Made by a program: the position numbers and the translations under genes
The notes under the pieces: generated by a model
The model's input: only the letters and a program-made list of their open reading frames with translations
Told to the model about the DNA's origin: nothing
Databases searched by the model: none
Shown here: positions 9,049 to 18,444 of the stretch, piece after piece
How positions within the stretch are numbered: the stretch's first letter is position 1
How the letters are laid out: every line of letters begins with the position of its first letter
Origin: Xanthobacter autotrophicus
GTDB taxonomy: Bacteria > Pseudomonadota > Alphaproteobacteria > Rhizobiales > Xanthobacteraceae
Direction: 5' to 3'
Assembly: GCF_030015065.1 (NCBI RefSeq)
Contig: NZ_JAIVFN010000021.1
Coordinates: forward strand, 1-47,497
DNA: 47,497 nucleotides

Positions 9049-9124
9049 TGCCGTTCCGGGAGGGCGCGCGATCCGTGCGCATGTGGGATGATCCGCCGCG
9101 CGAATCGCGGGGAGGAACGCGGGA

Positions 9125-9892
9125 ATGGCGGCGGATCTCGATCTGTCCGGGAAAGTGGCCCTGGTGACGGGGGCGGCCAGTGGCATCGGCCTTGCGGCGG
9201 CCCAGGCCCTGGCGCGGCAGGGCGCCCATGTGGTGCTGGCCGACCGCGACGGCGCCGCGGCTGAGGCGGCGGCACAGATGCTGAGGACACAGGACGCGGG
9301 CGCCTCCGGCCTGCCCTGCGACGTGACCGACGAGGCGGCGGTGGCGGACGCGGTGGCATCGGTCCTCGCCGCCCATGGCCGCGTGGACATCCTCGTCAAC
9401 AATGCCGGCCTCTCCATCCGCAAGGGTATCGCCGAGCTGGCCCTGGCGGACTGGGAGCGCGTGTTCGCGGTGAATGTCACCGGTGCCTTTCTCAGCACCC
9501 GTGCGGTGGTGCCGGCCATGCGGGCGCAGGGTGCGGGCGCCATCGTCAACATCGCCTCCATCATGGGGCTGTCGGGCGGCGGGCCCTATCCCAACCCGGC
9601 CTATCAGGCCAGCAAGGGCGCCATCGTGAACCTCACCCGCGCGCTGGCGGTGGAACTGGCCCCGGCGGGAATCCGGGTGAATGCGGTGGCGCCCACCTGG
9701 GTGCGCACGCCCTTCATCGAGCCCTTGATGAACGATCCGGCGAAGCTCGCCGAAATCGAGGCGCTGATGCCCATGGGCCGCATCGCCGAGCCGGAGGAGG
9801 TGGCCGACGCGGTGCTGTTCCTCGCGAGCCCCATGGCGTCCATGATCACCGGCCACATCCTGCCGGTGGACGGCGGCTTCCTCTGCCAGTAG
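9125..9892 (+). CDS. Short-chain dehydrogenase, candidate benzoate-diol dehydrogenase (BenD role)
   Basis: This 255-residue classical SDR has the nucleotide motif TGAASGIG (15-22) and an acidic D40 after the second strand, indicating NAD over NADP. NNAG is at 92-95 and the catalytic residues are S145, Y160 and K164. As the last gene of the ben array it is the only candidate in the window for oxidising 1,6-dihydroxycyclohexa-2,4-diene-1-carboxylate to catechol with loss of CO2. Its sequence reads to me more like a generic gluconate-dehydrogenase-type SDR than a textbook BenD, so the role rests mainly on position. It starts at ATG behind a GAGGAA sequence. Confidence 0.65.
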   Translation: MAADLDLSGKVALVTGAASGIGLAAAQALARQGAHVVLADRDGAAAEAAAQMLRTQDAGASGLPCDVTDEAAVADAVASVLAAHGRVDILVNNAGLSIRKGIAELALADWERVFAVNVTGAFLSTRAVVPAMRAQGAGAIVNIASIMGLSGGGPYPNPAYQASKGAIVNLTRALAVELAPAGIRVNAVAPTWVRTPFIEPLMNDPAKLAEIEALMPMGRIAEPEEVADAVLFLASPMASMITGHILPVDGGFLCQ

Positions 9893-9921
9893 GCCGGTCA
9901 GTCCGCGCGGCCATCCCGCTC

Positions 9922-9952
9922 CGCCTTCGCCCGCCGGGCGGCGGCGAGGGCG
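9922..9952. terminator. Hairpin between convergent benD and kdpE
   Basis: CGCCTTCGCC (9922-9931) pairs with GGCGAGGGCG (9943-9952), 10 bp with one G-T pair. It lies between two convergent stops. The U-tract is poor on both sides, so it is only a possible bidirectional terminator. Confidence 0.35.
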
Positions 9953-10020
9953 TTGGAACAGACCCGAAGCACGTTCAGTATGCGATGCGGCAGCGCGGTT
10001 CGGCAAAGGCGCGGAGCGGG

Positions 10021-10707
10021 TCAATCGGGCTCGGCGAGACGGTAGCCGACGCCGGTCTCGGTGCGGATGTAGCGCGGCTGCTCCGGGTTGTCCTCCAGCT
10101 TCTGCCGCAGCTGGCGCACATAGACCCGCAGATACTGCACGTCATAGGCCTGCCCCCAGACCCGTTGCAGGATGAAGGCGTGGGTGAGCACCCGTCCTGC
10201 ATGCTGCACCAGAAGCCGCAGGATCTCGTATTCCTTGGGTGAGAGCTTCACCTCCCGGTCCTTGAGCCGGACGATGCGGCGCACCAGGTCCACGCAGAGG
10301 TCGCCCACCTTGAACAGGGGCTTTTCCCCCTGCTGCTGAAGACGGTGGCGCAGCGCGACGCGCAGGCGCGCGATCAGCTCGTTCATGCCGAAGGGCTTGG
10401 TCACGTAGTCGTCGGCCCCGCCCTCCAGCGCCTCGACGATGCCGGCCTCGTCGGTGCGGCTCGACAGGATCACCACGGGGACATCCAGGCCCTCGGCGCG
10501 CCAGCGCGCCAGCAGGTCGCGGCCGGGCATGTCGGGCAGGCCGAGGTCGAGGATGACGAGGTCTGGCCGGGCCTCGGCGGCGCGGGCGATGGCTTCGGCG
10601 GCGGTGGCCGCGCTGGTCACGTCGTAGCCCTGGGTGGACAGCCCGGCATTGAGCAGCTTGCGGATGGCCGGTTCGTCATCCACCACGAGGAGTTTCACGC
10701 CGTTCAT
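10021..10707 (-). CDS. kdpE: Two-component response regulator of the kdp operon
   Basis: KdpE is the OmpR-type transcription factor that switches on kdpFABC during K+ limitation or osmotic stress. The 228-residue protein has a receiver domain (about 4-115) with the acidic pair D10/D11, phospho-acceptor D54 (VILDLGLPDM) and the conserved lysine in YVTKPFG. A winged-helix DNA-binding domain (about 130-228) carries the typical VRQLRQKLEDNPEQPRYI stretch. It is transcribed with kdpD, whose stop lies 24 nt upstream, and is convergent with the last ben gene. Confidence 0.95.
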   Translation of the reverse strand: MNGVKLLVVDDEPAIRKLLNAGLSTQGYDVTSAATAAEAIARAAEARPDLVILDLGLPDMPGRDLLARWRAEGLDVPVVILSSRTDEAGIVEALEGGADDYVTKPFGMNELIARLRVALRHRLQQQGEKPLFKVGDLCVDLVRRIVRLKDREVKLSPKEYEILRLLVQHAGRVLTHAFILQRVWGQAYDVQYLRVYVRQLRQKLEDNPEQPRYIRTETGVGYRLAEPD

Positions 10708-10731
10708 TTCGGGTCTCTCATCGTGCGCGCT

Positions 10732-13434
10732 TCATGGTAGCGCCTTCGGCTCGCTGGCCTGAAGCGGCACCGGCATGCGGATGGTGAAGGCGGCGCCGGT
10801 GCAGCCGGGGCGCGGTTCGGCGGTGAGGGTGCCCCCCATGGCCTCGAGGAAGCCGCGGCTGATGCCGAGCCCGAGGCCGGTGCCGGCCCGCACCTGGTCG
10901 CCCTTGCGGACGCGATAGAATTTGTCGAACACGCGCTCGCGGTCCTCCTCGGCGATGCCCGGCCCCTCATCCATCACGCGGAGCGTGACGAAGGCGCCGT
11001 CGGACCAGCTCTCGATGCGCACCAGCGAACCCTCCGGCGCATATTTGGCCGCGTTGTCGAGGAGGTTGAACAGGGCCTGCTCGAACAGCACGGGATCAAT
11101 GCACAGCATGGGCAGGTCCGGGGCGAGGTCGATCTCCATCCGGTGATGCCGGAGGATGGATTGCGCCCGGGTGAGCGCGCTGCCCACCACCTCGCTGATG
11201 TCGCACAGGCCGGCATTGGGCATGATGGCCCCGGACTCGAGCCGCGTCATGTCCAGGAGGTTGGCGATGAAGCGATTGAGCCGCTCCGACTCTTCCTCGA
11301 TGGTGGAGAGCAGCTCGGAGCGCGCCTCCTCGGTGAGCGCGAGGGAGAAGCTGCGCAGCGTGCCCGCCGCGCCCATGATGGAGGCGAGCGGCGTCTTCAG
11401 GTCGTGGGAGATGGAGGTGAGCAGCGCCGTGCGCAGCCGGTCGGTGGCGGCATCCAGCCGGGCTTTCTCCACGTCCGCCACGAGGTTCACCCGCTCGACG
11501 GCGAGGGCGGCCTGGTCCGCCAGCGCATCCACGAGGCGCCGCTGCTCGGGCGTGAGCAGCGGTCCCTCCTTGTCGCGGTCGATGCCGATGACGCCCACGG
11601 CGCCGCGCCCGGTCTGCATGGGCATGAACAGGCGTTTCGCCCCCGGCAGGGTGTCGGCGCCGCGTCCGGCCCAGCGGTTGTGCTCGAAGGCCCAGCGGGC
11701 GGCGGCAAGATCGGCGGCGTCGATGGCATCTTCCGGCGGGTAGGCGGCCTTGACCGCCAGCGTGTCGCCGTCCGGCAGCACGATCACCACCCGCACGTTC
11801 AGCATGGAGGCGATCTGGAAGGCGGTGGCCCACAGCAGGTCGTCGAGGGTGCCCGCGCCCGCGAGCTTCCGGGAGAAGAGGTAGAGATCCTCCGCCGTCT
11901 TCGCCCGCGCCCGCGCGGCCAGCGCCTGGGCGCGCACCCGCGCCGTGAGGTTCGAGGCGATGATGGCGACCACCAGGAAGAAGAACAGCGCGACCACGTT
12001 CTCCGGATCGGTGATGGTGAAGGTATAGAGCGGCGGGATGAAGAAGAAATTGAACGCCAGCATGCCGGTGACGGAGGCGACCAGCGCCGGCGCCAGCCCG
12101 TGGCGTACCGCGCTCACCAGCACGGCGGTGAGGAAGACCAGGGCGATGTTCTGGAGCGCGAGGATCTTCTGGAGGCCGAAGCCCACCAGCGTCGCGAGCG
12201 TGACGATCAGGAGGCTGGCGAGATAGGGCCGCGCATCCAGTCGGCTGCCTGATGGTGTGGTGGTGGCGCGGCTCGCCGGCGGCGTCTCCTTCTCTCCGGC
12301 GATGACATGGACCGAGATGTTGCCGGAGCGGCGCACCAGGTCGTGCACCACCGAGCCGTGGAGGATCTCGAACCAGCGCGAGCGGTCCGACTTGCCGATG
12401 ACGATATGGGTCACGTTGGCGGAGCGGGCATAGGCGAGCACGTCGTCGGCGATGCGGGTGCCGCCGGGGATGGTCACGGCCTCTCCGCCCATGCGCTCCG
12501 CCAGCCTCAGGAAGTCGGCGACGCGGTCGCGCTCGGCGGTGTCGAGCCTCAGCGCACGCGCGCTCTCCACGTAGAGCGCCACCCAGGGCGCCCGCAGCCG
12601 GTCGGCGAGGCGCTTGGCGTAGCGCACCAGCGCGGCGCTGCGCGGGTCCTCGCTGAGGCAGACCAGCACCCGCTCCCCCGCCGCCCACGGGCCCGATATG
12701 GCATGGGCGCGCATGTGGGAGAGCAATTGCTCGTCCACCCGCTCGGCGGTGCGGCGCAGGGCCAGTTCGCGCAGGGCGGTGAGGTTGCCGGGGGAGAAAT
12801 AGTTGTCCACCGCCCGCCGCGCCGTCTCGGGCACGTAGACCTTGCCCTCCTTCAGGCGCTGGAGGAGGTCGCCGGGCGTGATGTCGATGACCTCGATGTC
12901 GTCGGCGCGGTCGATGATGGCGTCGGGCACCGTCTCGCGCACCCGCACGCGGGTGATCTGCGCCACCACGTCGTTGAGGCTCTCCACATGCTGGATGTTG
13001 AGCGTGGTGTAGACGTCGATGCCCGCCGCCAGCAATTCCTCCACGTCCATGTAGCGCTTGGCGTGGCGGCTCTCGGGGGCGTTGGTGTGGGCCAACTCGT
13101 CCACCAGCACGAGCGACGGACGGCGGGCCAGGATGGCGTCGAGGTCCATTTCCTCGATCATCCGCCCCTTGTAGGCGACGCGCCGGCGCGGGATCACCTC
13201 GAGGTCGGCGACCAGCGCCTCGGTCTCGCGCCGGCCGTGGGTCTCGACGATGCCCACCACCACGTCCGTGCCCTCGTTCCGGCGCGCATGGCCGGAGGCG
13301 AGCATCTCGTAGGTCTTGCCGACGCCCGGCGCGGCCCCGAGGAAAACCTTCAGGCGGCCGCGCGTTTCCCGCTCGGCCGCCGCGAGCAGGGCATCGGGCG
13401 AAGGCCGCAGGTCTGCGGCACGGTCGTCGGGCAT
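10732..13434 (-). CDS. kdpD: Potassium-responsive sensor histidine kinase
   Basis: KdpD senses K+ or turgor and phosphorylates KdpE. The 900-residue protein has the full architecture: an N-terminal KdpD domain with Walker A GAAPGVGKT (33-41), a universal-stress-protein domain (about 250-380), four transmembrane helices (about 400-500), a GAF-like segment, HisKA with the phospho-acceptor in SISHDLKTPLAS (about residue 665), and an HATPase domain with DNAAKYAPEGS and GTGLGLGIS. The ATG is preceded by GGAGGAGG. It follows kdpC after a 155-nt gap that contains a strong inverted repeat, which could lower kdpDE expression relative to the pump genes. Confidence 0.95.
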   Translation of the reverse strand: MPDDRAADLRPSPDALLAAAERETRGRLKVFLGAAPGVGKTYEMLASGHARRNEGTDVVVGIVETHGRRETEALVADLEVIPRRRVAYKGRMIEEMDLDAILARRPSLVLVDELAHTNAPESRHAKRYMDVEELLAAGIDVYTTLNIQHVESLNDVVAQITRVRVRETVPDAIIDRADDIEVIDITPGDLLQRLKEGKVYVPETARRAVDNYFSPGNLTALRELALRRTAERVDEQLLSHMRAHAISGPWAAGERVLVCLSEDPRSAALVRYAKRLADRLRAPWVALYVESARALRLDTAERDRVADFLRLAERMGGEAVTIPGGTRIADDVLAYARSANVTHIVIGKSDRSRWFEILHGSVVHDLVRRSGNISVHVIAGEKETPPASRATTTPSGSRLDARPYLASLLIVTLATLVGFGLQKILALQNIALVFLTAVLVSAVRHGLAPALVASVTGMLAFNFFFIPPLYTFTITDPENVVALFFFLVVAIIASNLTARVRAQALAARARAKTAEDLYLFSRKLAGAGTLDDLLWATAFQIASMLNVRVVIVLPDGDTLAVKAAYPPEDAIDAADLAAARWAFEHNRWAGRGADTLPGAKRLFMPMQTGRGAVGVIGIDRDKEGPLLTPEQRRLVDALADQAALAVERVNLVADVEKARLDAATDRLRTALLTSISHDLKTPLASIMGAAGTLRSFSLALTEEARSELLSTIEEESERLNRFIANLLDMTRLESGAIMPNAGLCDISEVVGSALTRAQSILRHHRMEIDLAPDLPMLCIDPVLFEQALFNLLDNAAKYAPEGSLVRIESWSDGAFVTLRVMDEGPGIAEEDRERVFDKFYRVRKGDQVRAGTGLGLGISRGFLEAMGGTLTAEPRPGCTGAAFTIRMPVPLQASEPKALP

Positions 13435-13542
13435 GGCCTCCTCCTGGATCCGGGCGGCATCCGCCCGGATCCGTTGCCTATACCATCGGCCCCGGTTGTC
13501 GGCCGGTGCCGAGCGGGTTCGCTCAAGCGCCGCGCGGGCTTG

Positions 13543-13579
13543 GCCAAAGGCCCGTGAGCCAAACTCACGGGCCTTTGGC
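13543..13579 (-). repeat. 16-bp perfect inverted repeat between kdpC and kdpD
   Basis: The arms at 13543-13558 and 13564-13579 are exact reverse complements with a 5-nt loop (CCAAA on the plus strand). It lies just downstream of the kdpC stop in the direction of transcription. No T-run follows, so it could be a leaky attenuator or an mRNA processing/stability element separating kdpFABC from kdpDE. Confidence 0.7.
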
Positions 13580-13589
13580 TACCGGTCTG

Positions 13590-14195
13590 TCACTGCGGGG
13601 GCGCCTTGTCGAGCGCGAGGTTCAGGGCCAGCACGTTCACACGCGGTTCGCCGAGGAGGCCGAGGGTGCGGTCCTCCATGGTCTCCACCACCAGCCGGCG
13701 CACCACGCCCTCGTTGAGGCCGCGCGCCTTGGCGACGCGCGGCACCTGGAACAGGGCCGCCTCGGGCGAGATGTGGGGGTCGAGACCGCTGCCGGAGGTG
13801 GTGACCAGGTCCACGGGCACCGGGTCGCGGGGATTTTCGGTCCGGAGGGCGTCGAGGTCCGCCTTCACCCGGTCGGCCAGGGCCGGATTGGTGGGGCCGA
13901 GGTTCGAGCCCATGGAGTTCGCCGCATTGTAGGGCAGGGCCACGGTCTTGGTGGCGTCGGCAGGATCGGCGCCGGTGGTGGCGGAGGGCCGGCCGTGGAA
14001 ATAGCGCTCCGAGGCGAAGTTCTGGCCGATGAGCGCCGATCCGATCACGGTCCCGTCGCGGGTGATGAGGCTGCCGGCGGCCTGCCGCGGGAAGAGAGCC
14101 TGCGCCGCCCCGGTCATGGCGAGCGGGTAGGCGAGGCCGGTGAGCGCCGTCAGGGCGATGAGCACGACGAACGCGGGGCGAAGTTCCTTCAGCAT
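13590..14195 (-). CDS. kdpC: K+-transporting P-type ATPase, subunit C
   Basis: KdpC is the single-span accessory subunit of the KdpFABC potassium pump. The 201-residue protein has an N-terminal membrane helix (about 10-33, [21 protein letters not shown]). A periplasmic domain follows with the conserved [34 protein letters not shown] and [10 protein letters not shown] segments. The ATG at 14195 has GAGGA upstream. It lies 12 nt after kdpB and ends the pump operon. Confidence 0.96.
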   Translation of the reverse strand: MLKELRPAFVVLIALTALTGLAYPLAMTGAAQALFPRQAAGSLITRDGTVIGSALIGQNFASERYFHGRPSATTGADPADATKTVALPYNAANSMGSNLGPTNPALADRVKADLDALRTENPRDPVPVDLVTTSGSGLDPHISPEAALFQVPRVAKARGLNEGVVRRLVVETMEDRTLGLLGEPRVNVLALNLALDKAPPQ

Positions 14196-14207
14196 GATGG
14201 TGTGTCC

Positions 14208-16301
14208 TCAGACGAGGTGAAGGGCCGTGACCGCAAGGTCGATGGCCTTGATGCCGACGAACGGCACCAGGATGCCGCCGAGGCCGTAGATCAGGAGATT
14301 GCGCTTCAGCAGCGCCGCCGCCCCGATGGGCCGGAAGGCGACGCCCTTCAGCGCCAGAGGGATGAGGGCGATGATGATGAGCGCGTTGAAGATGATGGCG
14401 GAGAGGATGGCGCTCTGGGGCGAGGCGAGCTCCATCACGTTCAGCGCGCCGAGCTGCGGATAGAAGGCCACGAACATGGCGGGGATGATGGCGAAATATT
14501 TCGCCACGTCGTTGGCGATGGAGAAGGTGGTGAGGGAGCCGCGCGTCATCAGCAGCGCCTTGCCGATCTCCACGATCTCGATGAGCTTGGTGGGGTCGCT
14601 GTCGAGGTCCACCATGTTGCCGGCCTCGCGGGCGGCCACCGTGCCGGTGTTCATGGCCACCCCCACGTCGGCCTGGGCCAGCGCCGGGGCGTCGTTGGTG
14701 CCGTCGCCGCACATGGCCACCAGCTTGCCCTTGGCCTGCTCGTCGCGGATCAGCTGCAGCTTGGCCTCCGGGGTCGCCTCGGCGAGGAAGTCGTCCACGC
14801 CCGCCTCGGCGGCGATGGCCGCGGCGGTGAGCGGGTTGTCGCCGGTGATCATCACCGTGCGGATGCCCATGCGCCGGAGCTCCGCGAAGCGCTCGCGGAT
14901 GCCGCCCTTCACGATGTCCTTCAGGTGGATGACGCCGAGCAGGCGCCCGTCGCGGGCCACGGCCAGCGGCGTGCCGCCCGCCTTGGCGATCTCCTCCGAC
15001 AGGACGGTGATCTCGCGGATGGACTCCTGGCTCACCAGCGTCCGCACGTTCTGCACCGCCCCCGAGGCCGTCACCGTGCTGCCGCCGGCCTGCACGTGAG
15101 CGAGGATCGCGTCCACCGCGCCCTTGCGGATGGACGAGCCGTCCACGTCCACGCCGCTCATGCGGGTGTGGGCGGTGAAGGGGACGAAATGGGCGTGCAG
15201 CATGCCCATGTCGCGGCCCCTGATGCCGTATTTCTCCTTGGCCAGCACCACGATGGAGCGGCCTTCCGGGGTCTCGTCGGCCAGCGAGGCGAGCTGGGCG
15301 GCATCCGCCAGCTCCTGCTCGCCCACCCCGCGCACCGGGCGGAAGGCCGCGGCCTGCCGGTTGCCGAGCGTGATGGTCCCGGTCTTGTCGAGGAGCAGGG
15401 TGTCCACGTCGCCCGCCGCCTCCACCGCCCGGCCCGACATGGCGAGCACATTGAAGCGCACCAGGCGGTCCATGCCGGCGATGCCGATGGCCGAGAGCAG
15501 CGCGCCGATGGTGGTGGGGATGAGGGTGACGAACAGCGCCACCAGCACCACCACGGAGATGGTCCCGCCCGCATAGAACGCAAAGCTGGGGATCGTCGCG
15601 GTGGCGAAGATGAAGATGAGCGTCATGCCCGCCAGCAGGATGTTGAGGGCGATCTCGTTGGGCGTCTTCTGCCGCTCGGCGCCTTCCACCAGGGCGATCA
15701 TGCGGTCGAGGAAGGTCGCGCCCGCCGCCGCCGTGATGCGCACCTTGAGGTGATCGGAGACCACGGTGGTGCCGCCGGTGACGGCGGAGCGGTCCCCGCC
15801 GGATTCGCGGATCACCGGGGCGCTCTCGCCGGTGATGGCGGCCTCGTTCACCGAGGCGACGCCTTCCACCACCTCGCCGTCGGAGGGGATGACGTCGCCG
15901 GCCTCCACCAGCACCACGTCGCCCACCTTCAGCGAGGTGCCGGGCACGCTGCGCCACGCCTCTCCGTCGCCGGTGAGGAGCTTGGCCTGGGTCTCGGTGC
16001 GGGTGCGGCGGAGCGATTCCGCCTGCGCCTTGCCGCGCCCTTCCGCCACCGCCTCGGCGAAGTTGGCGAACAGCACGGTGAACCACAGCCACAGGATGAT
16101 CTGGAAGGTGAAGCCGAGGCCGGCGTCGCCCGCCGCGAGGTCGCGCATGAACAGCACGGTGGTGAGCAGCGCCACCACCTCCACCACGAACATCACCGGG
16201 TTCCTCACCATCGCGCGCGGGTCGAGCTTGCGGAAGGAGGCGCCGATGGCGGGCACGAGGATGGCGGGGTCGAGAAGGCTCTGCGAATGGGATCTGGCCA
16301 T
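14208..16301 (-). CDS. kdpB: K+-transporting P-type ATPase, catalytic subunit B
   Basis: KdpB hydrolyses ATP to drive K+ uptake through KdpA. The 697-residue protein has the P-type hallmarks: the actuator motif TGES (157-160), the phosphorylation site D305 in DKTGT (305-309), and the hinge [16 protein letters not shown]. Membrane helices lie near residues 35-80, 220-275 and at the C-terminus. The ATG at 16301 has GGGAG about 7 nt upstream. A 56-aa microprotein gene sits between kdpA and kdpB, so the usual kdpA-kdpB junction is interrupted. Confidence 0.97.
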   Translation of the reverse strand: MARSHSQSLLDPAILVPAIGASFRKLDPRAMVRNPVMFVVEVVALLTTVLFMRDLAAGDAGLGFTFQIILWLWFTVLFANFAEAVAEGRGKAQAESLRRTRTETQAKLLTGDGEAWRSVPGTSLKVGDVVLVEAGDVIPSDGEVVEGVASVNEAAITGESAPVIRESGGDRSAVTGGTTVVSDHLKVRITAAAGATFLDRMIALVEGAERQKTPNEIALNILLAGMTLIFIFATATIPSFAFYAGGTISVVVLVALFVTLIPTTIGALLSAIGIAGMDRLVRFNVLAMSGRAVEAAGDVDTLLLDKTGTITLGNRQAAAFRPVRGVGEQELADAAQLASLADETPEGRSIVVLAKEKYGIRGRDMGMLHAHFVPFTAHTRMSGVDVDGSSIRKGAVDAILAHVQAGGSTVTASGAVQNVRTLVSQESIREITVLSEEIAKAGGTPLAVARDGRLLGVIHLKDIVKGGIRERFAELRRMGIRTVMITGDNPLTAAAIAAEAGVDDFLAEATPEAKLQLIRDEQAKGKLVAMCGDGTNDAPALAQADVGVAMNTGTVAAREAGNMVDLDSDPTKLIEIVEIGKALLMTRGSLTTFSIANDVAKYFAIIPAMFVAFYPQLGALNVMELASPQSAILSAIIFNALIIIALIPLALKGVAFRPIGAAALLKRNLLIYGLGGILVPFVGIKAIDLAVTALHLV

Positions 16302-16325
16302 GGAGGCACTCCCGGGAAAAAGGTG

Positions 16326-16496
16326 TCAGTGGGTTGCGATGTTCAGCGCCAGCGCGATGACGGCCTGGATGGCGGCCGCAAGCACGAGGGCGGCGACGGA
16401 CGCGATCAGGATGAGCTCGGAGGCCGAGAACGGCAGGCGGCGCTCCTTGGGCTCCCGCCCGGCGCGCGGCCGGGCGGGGGAGGGGCGGTTTTCCAT
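16326..16496 (-). CDS. 56-residue single-span membrane microprotein between kdpA and kdpB
   Basis: I translated this from the sequence. It has a basic, proline-rich N-terminus (MENRPSPARPRAGREPKERR), then FSASELIL and a strong hydrophobic stretch of about 26 residues (about 28-53), ending NIATH. Its ATG lies one base after the kdpA stop, with GGGAGG inside the kdpA 3' end, so translational coupling is likely. It stops 24 nt before kdpB. The strong Shine-Dalgarno sequence, coupling and amphipathic layout support a real gene. I do not know its function; a small regulatory subunit of the pump, analogous to KdpF, is the obvious hypothesis. Confidence 0.7.
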   Translation of the reverse strand: MENRPSPARPRAGREPKERRLPFSASELILIASVAALVLAAAIQAVIALALNIATH

Positions 16497-16497
16497 G

Positions 16498-18213
16498 TCA
16501 GCCTCCCGCGCCGAAGCTCTGCCCGGCCGCCGCCGCGAGATGCTCGACGATGGGGCCCAGCGACAAAGCCGGGAAGAAGGTGAGCCCGCCCACGATCAGG
16601 ATGACGCCCACCAGAAGGCCCACGAACAGGCCGCCGGTGGTGGGGAAGGTGCCCGCCGAGGCCGGCACGGTCTTCTTCGCCGCCAGCGCCCCCGCCAGCG
16701 CCATGGCCGGCACGATCATGAGGAAGCGGCCGACGAACATGGAGGAGGCGAGCGTCAGGTTGTAGAAGAAGGTGTTGCCGGTGAGCCCGCCGAAGGCCGA
16801 GCCGTTGTTCGCGGTGGCCGAGGTGAAGGCGTAGAGGATCTCCGAGAAGCCGTGTGGCCCCGGATTGGCGATGGAGGCCACCGCCGAGGGCAGCACCGTG
16901 GCCACCGCCGTCCAGCCCAGCATCATCAGGGGCAGGATGAGGATGGCGAGCATGGCCATCTTGACTTCCTTGGCCTCGATCTTCTTGCCCACATATTCCG
17001 GCGTGCGGCCCACCATGAGGCCGGCCACGAACATGGTGATCACTACGAACAGCAGCATGCCGTACATGCCCGCGCCCACGCCGCCGACGATGATCTCGCC
17101 GAGCTCCATGTTGATGAGCGGGATCATGCCGCCGAGCGCGGTGAAGCTGTCGTGCATGGCGTTCACCGCCCCGCAGGACGCCGCGGTGGTGATGACGGCG
17201 AACAAAGCGGAGGCGACGATGCCGAAGCGCACCTCCTTGCCCTCCATGTTGCCGCCGGAGAGGCCCAGCGCGTTGAGCGCCGGCGTGCCGGCAGCCTCGG
17301 CCCAGTAGGTCACGCCGACGCCGGCGACGAACAGGACGCCCATGGCGGCGAGGATCGCCCAGCCCTGCTTCTCGTTGCCCACCATGCGGCCGAACACGTT
17401 GGTGAGCGCCGCGCCCAGCGCGAAGATGGCGACCATCTGCGCGAAGTTGGAGAGCGCGGTGGGGTTCTCGAACGGATGGGTGGCATTGGCATTGAAGAAG
17501 CCGCCGCCATTGGTGCCGAGCATCTTGATGGCCACCTGCGAGGCCACGGGGCCCAGCGCAAGGGTCTGCTTGCCGCCTTCCAGGGTGGTGGCATCCACAT
17601 AGGGGCCGAGGGTCTGGGGCATGCCCTGCCACACCAGGAACAGGGTCAGGACCACGCAGATGGGCAGCAGCACGTAGAGGGTGCAGCGGGTGATATCCAC
17701 CCAGAAATTGCCCACCGTCTGCGCCGAGGCGCGGGAGAAGCCGCGGATCAGCGCCATGGCCAGCACGATGCCGGTGGCGGCGGAGAGGAAGTTCTGGTGG
17801 GTGAGGCCCAGCATCTGCACGAGGTAGCTCATCGTGCTTTCACCACCGTAATTCTGCCAGTTGGTGTTGGTGATGAAGCTGATGGACGTGTTGAAGGCGA
17901 GGTCCGGCGCCACCGCCGCCATGCCCTGCGGATTGAAGGGCAGGAGATCCTGCATCCGCATGAGGGCGTAGAGCAGGAGGAAGCCGCCGGCGTGAAACAG
18001 TAGCATGGCGATCGTATAGGTGAGCCAGTGCTGTTCCCGTGTCGCGTCCACGCCGCCGAGGCGGTAGACGAGCCGCTCCACGGGCGCGAGGACGGGGGAG
18101 AGCAAAGTGCGTTCGCCCGCGAACACGCGGGTCATGTAGCCGCCGAGCGGCCGCGCCAGCACGAGCACGACGAGGCAGAACAGGGCGATCTGGATCAGGC
18201 CGTTGGGTGTCAT
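16498..18213 (-). CDS. kdpA: K+-transporting ATPase, channel-like subunit A
   Basis: KdpA is the K+-selective pore subunit of KdpFABC, related to Trk/Ktr channels. The 571-residue protein is polytopic (about 10 helices). It contains the four degenerate selectivity-filter regions expected, for example [35 protein letters not shown] (in part), [16 protein letters not shown] and [10 protein letters not shown]. It starts [13 protein letters not shown], 12 nt after kdpF. Length and order match the family. Confidence 0.97.
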   Translation of the reverse strand: MTPNGLIQIALFCLVVLVLARPLGGYMTRVFAGERTLLSPVLAPVERLVYRLGGVDATREQHWLTYTIAMLLFHAGGFLLLYALMRMQDLLPFNPQGMAAVAPDLAFNTSISFITNTNWQNYGGESTMSYLVQMLGLTHQNFLSAATGIVLAMALIRGFSRASAQTVGNFWVDITRCTLYVLLPICVVLTLFLVWQGMPQTLGPYVDATTLEGGKQTLALGPVASQVAIKMLGTNGGGFFNANATHPFENPTALSNFAQMVAIFALGAALTNVFGRMVGNEKQGWAILAAMGVLFVAGVGVTYWAEAAGTPALNALGLSGGNMEGKEVRFGIVASALFAVITTAASCGAVNAMHDSFTALGGMIPLINMELGEIIVGGVGAGMYGMLLFVVITMFVAGLMVGRTPEYVGKKIEAKEVKMAMLAILILPLMMLGWTAVATVLPSAVASIANPGPHGFSEILYAFTSATANNGSAFGGLTGNTFFYNLTLASSMFVGRFLMIVPAMALAGALAAKKTVPASAGTFPTTGGLFVGLLVGVILIVGGLTFFPALSLGPIVEHLAAAAGQSFGAGG

Positions 18214-18225
18214 GGGAAGATGTCC

Positions 18226-18315
18226 TCAGAACCGCTCGGGATTGAGGAGCGCGAAGGTGAGGTAGAAGAGCAGGCCCGCGGTCACAAGGCCGCCGAGCGC
18301 ATAGTCAAAGACCAT
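18226..18315 (-). CDS. kdpF: KdpF, 29-residue accessory subunit
   Basis: The frame encodes 29 residues, MVFDYALGGLVTAGLLFYLTF followed by ALLNPERF when the two parts are read continuously. It is a single helix ending in the LLNPERF signature of KdpF. KdpF is the small lipid-like stabilising subunit of the pump, 29 residues in E. coli. AGGGAGA lies 7 nt before the ATG and kdpA follows 12 nt downstream. Confidence 0.92.
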   Translation of the reverse strand: MVFDYALGGLVTAGLLFYLTFALLNPERF

Positions 18316-18360
18316 GGAATGTCTCCCTGGGGCGCGCGATTGCCCCGGATTTCGGCGCGA

Positions 18361-18444
18361 TCAGAGCCGCTCGCAGAGGTGGCCGTAGCCGATGGCGACG
18401 GCGAAGAAGCCGAGGCCGAGGGCAAGCATCAGAAGGTCCAGCAT
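18361..18444 (-). CDS. 27-residue membrane microprotein at the head of the kdp operon
   Basis: The frame gives a short hydrophobic peptide, MLDLLMLALGLGFFAVAIGY then GHLCERL. It is one predicted helix with a short Cys/Glu/Arg-containing tail, ending 45 nt before kdpF. I recall similar tiny ORFs ahead of kdpF in other alphaproteobacteria, sometimes mislabelled as a potassium transporter ATPase. The ribosome binding site is weak (GGAAAA). Its function is unknown; it could be a leader peptide or a pump-associated helix. Confidence 0.6.
   Translation of the reverse strand: MLDLLMLALGLGFFAVAIGYGHLCERL

Noticed and set aside
11143-13557. Long plus-strand frames antisense to kdpD
   Set aside because: Composition is biased to Gly/Arg/His/Gln, with no domain; the minus-strand KdpD is unmistakable.
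13506-16583. A 1025-residue open frame on the plus strand antisense to kdpB and kdpC
   Set aside because: It is rich in His, Gly, Arg and Ala with no recognisable motif, typical of the antisense frame of GC-rich genes, and it opposes clearly real kdp genes.
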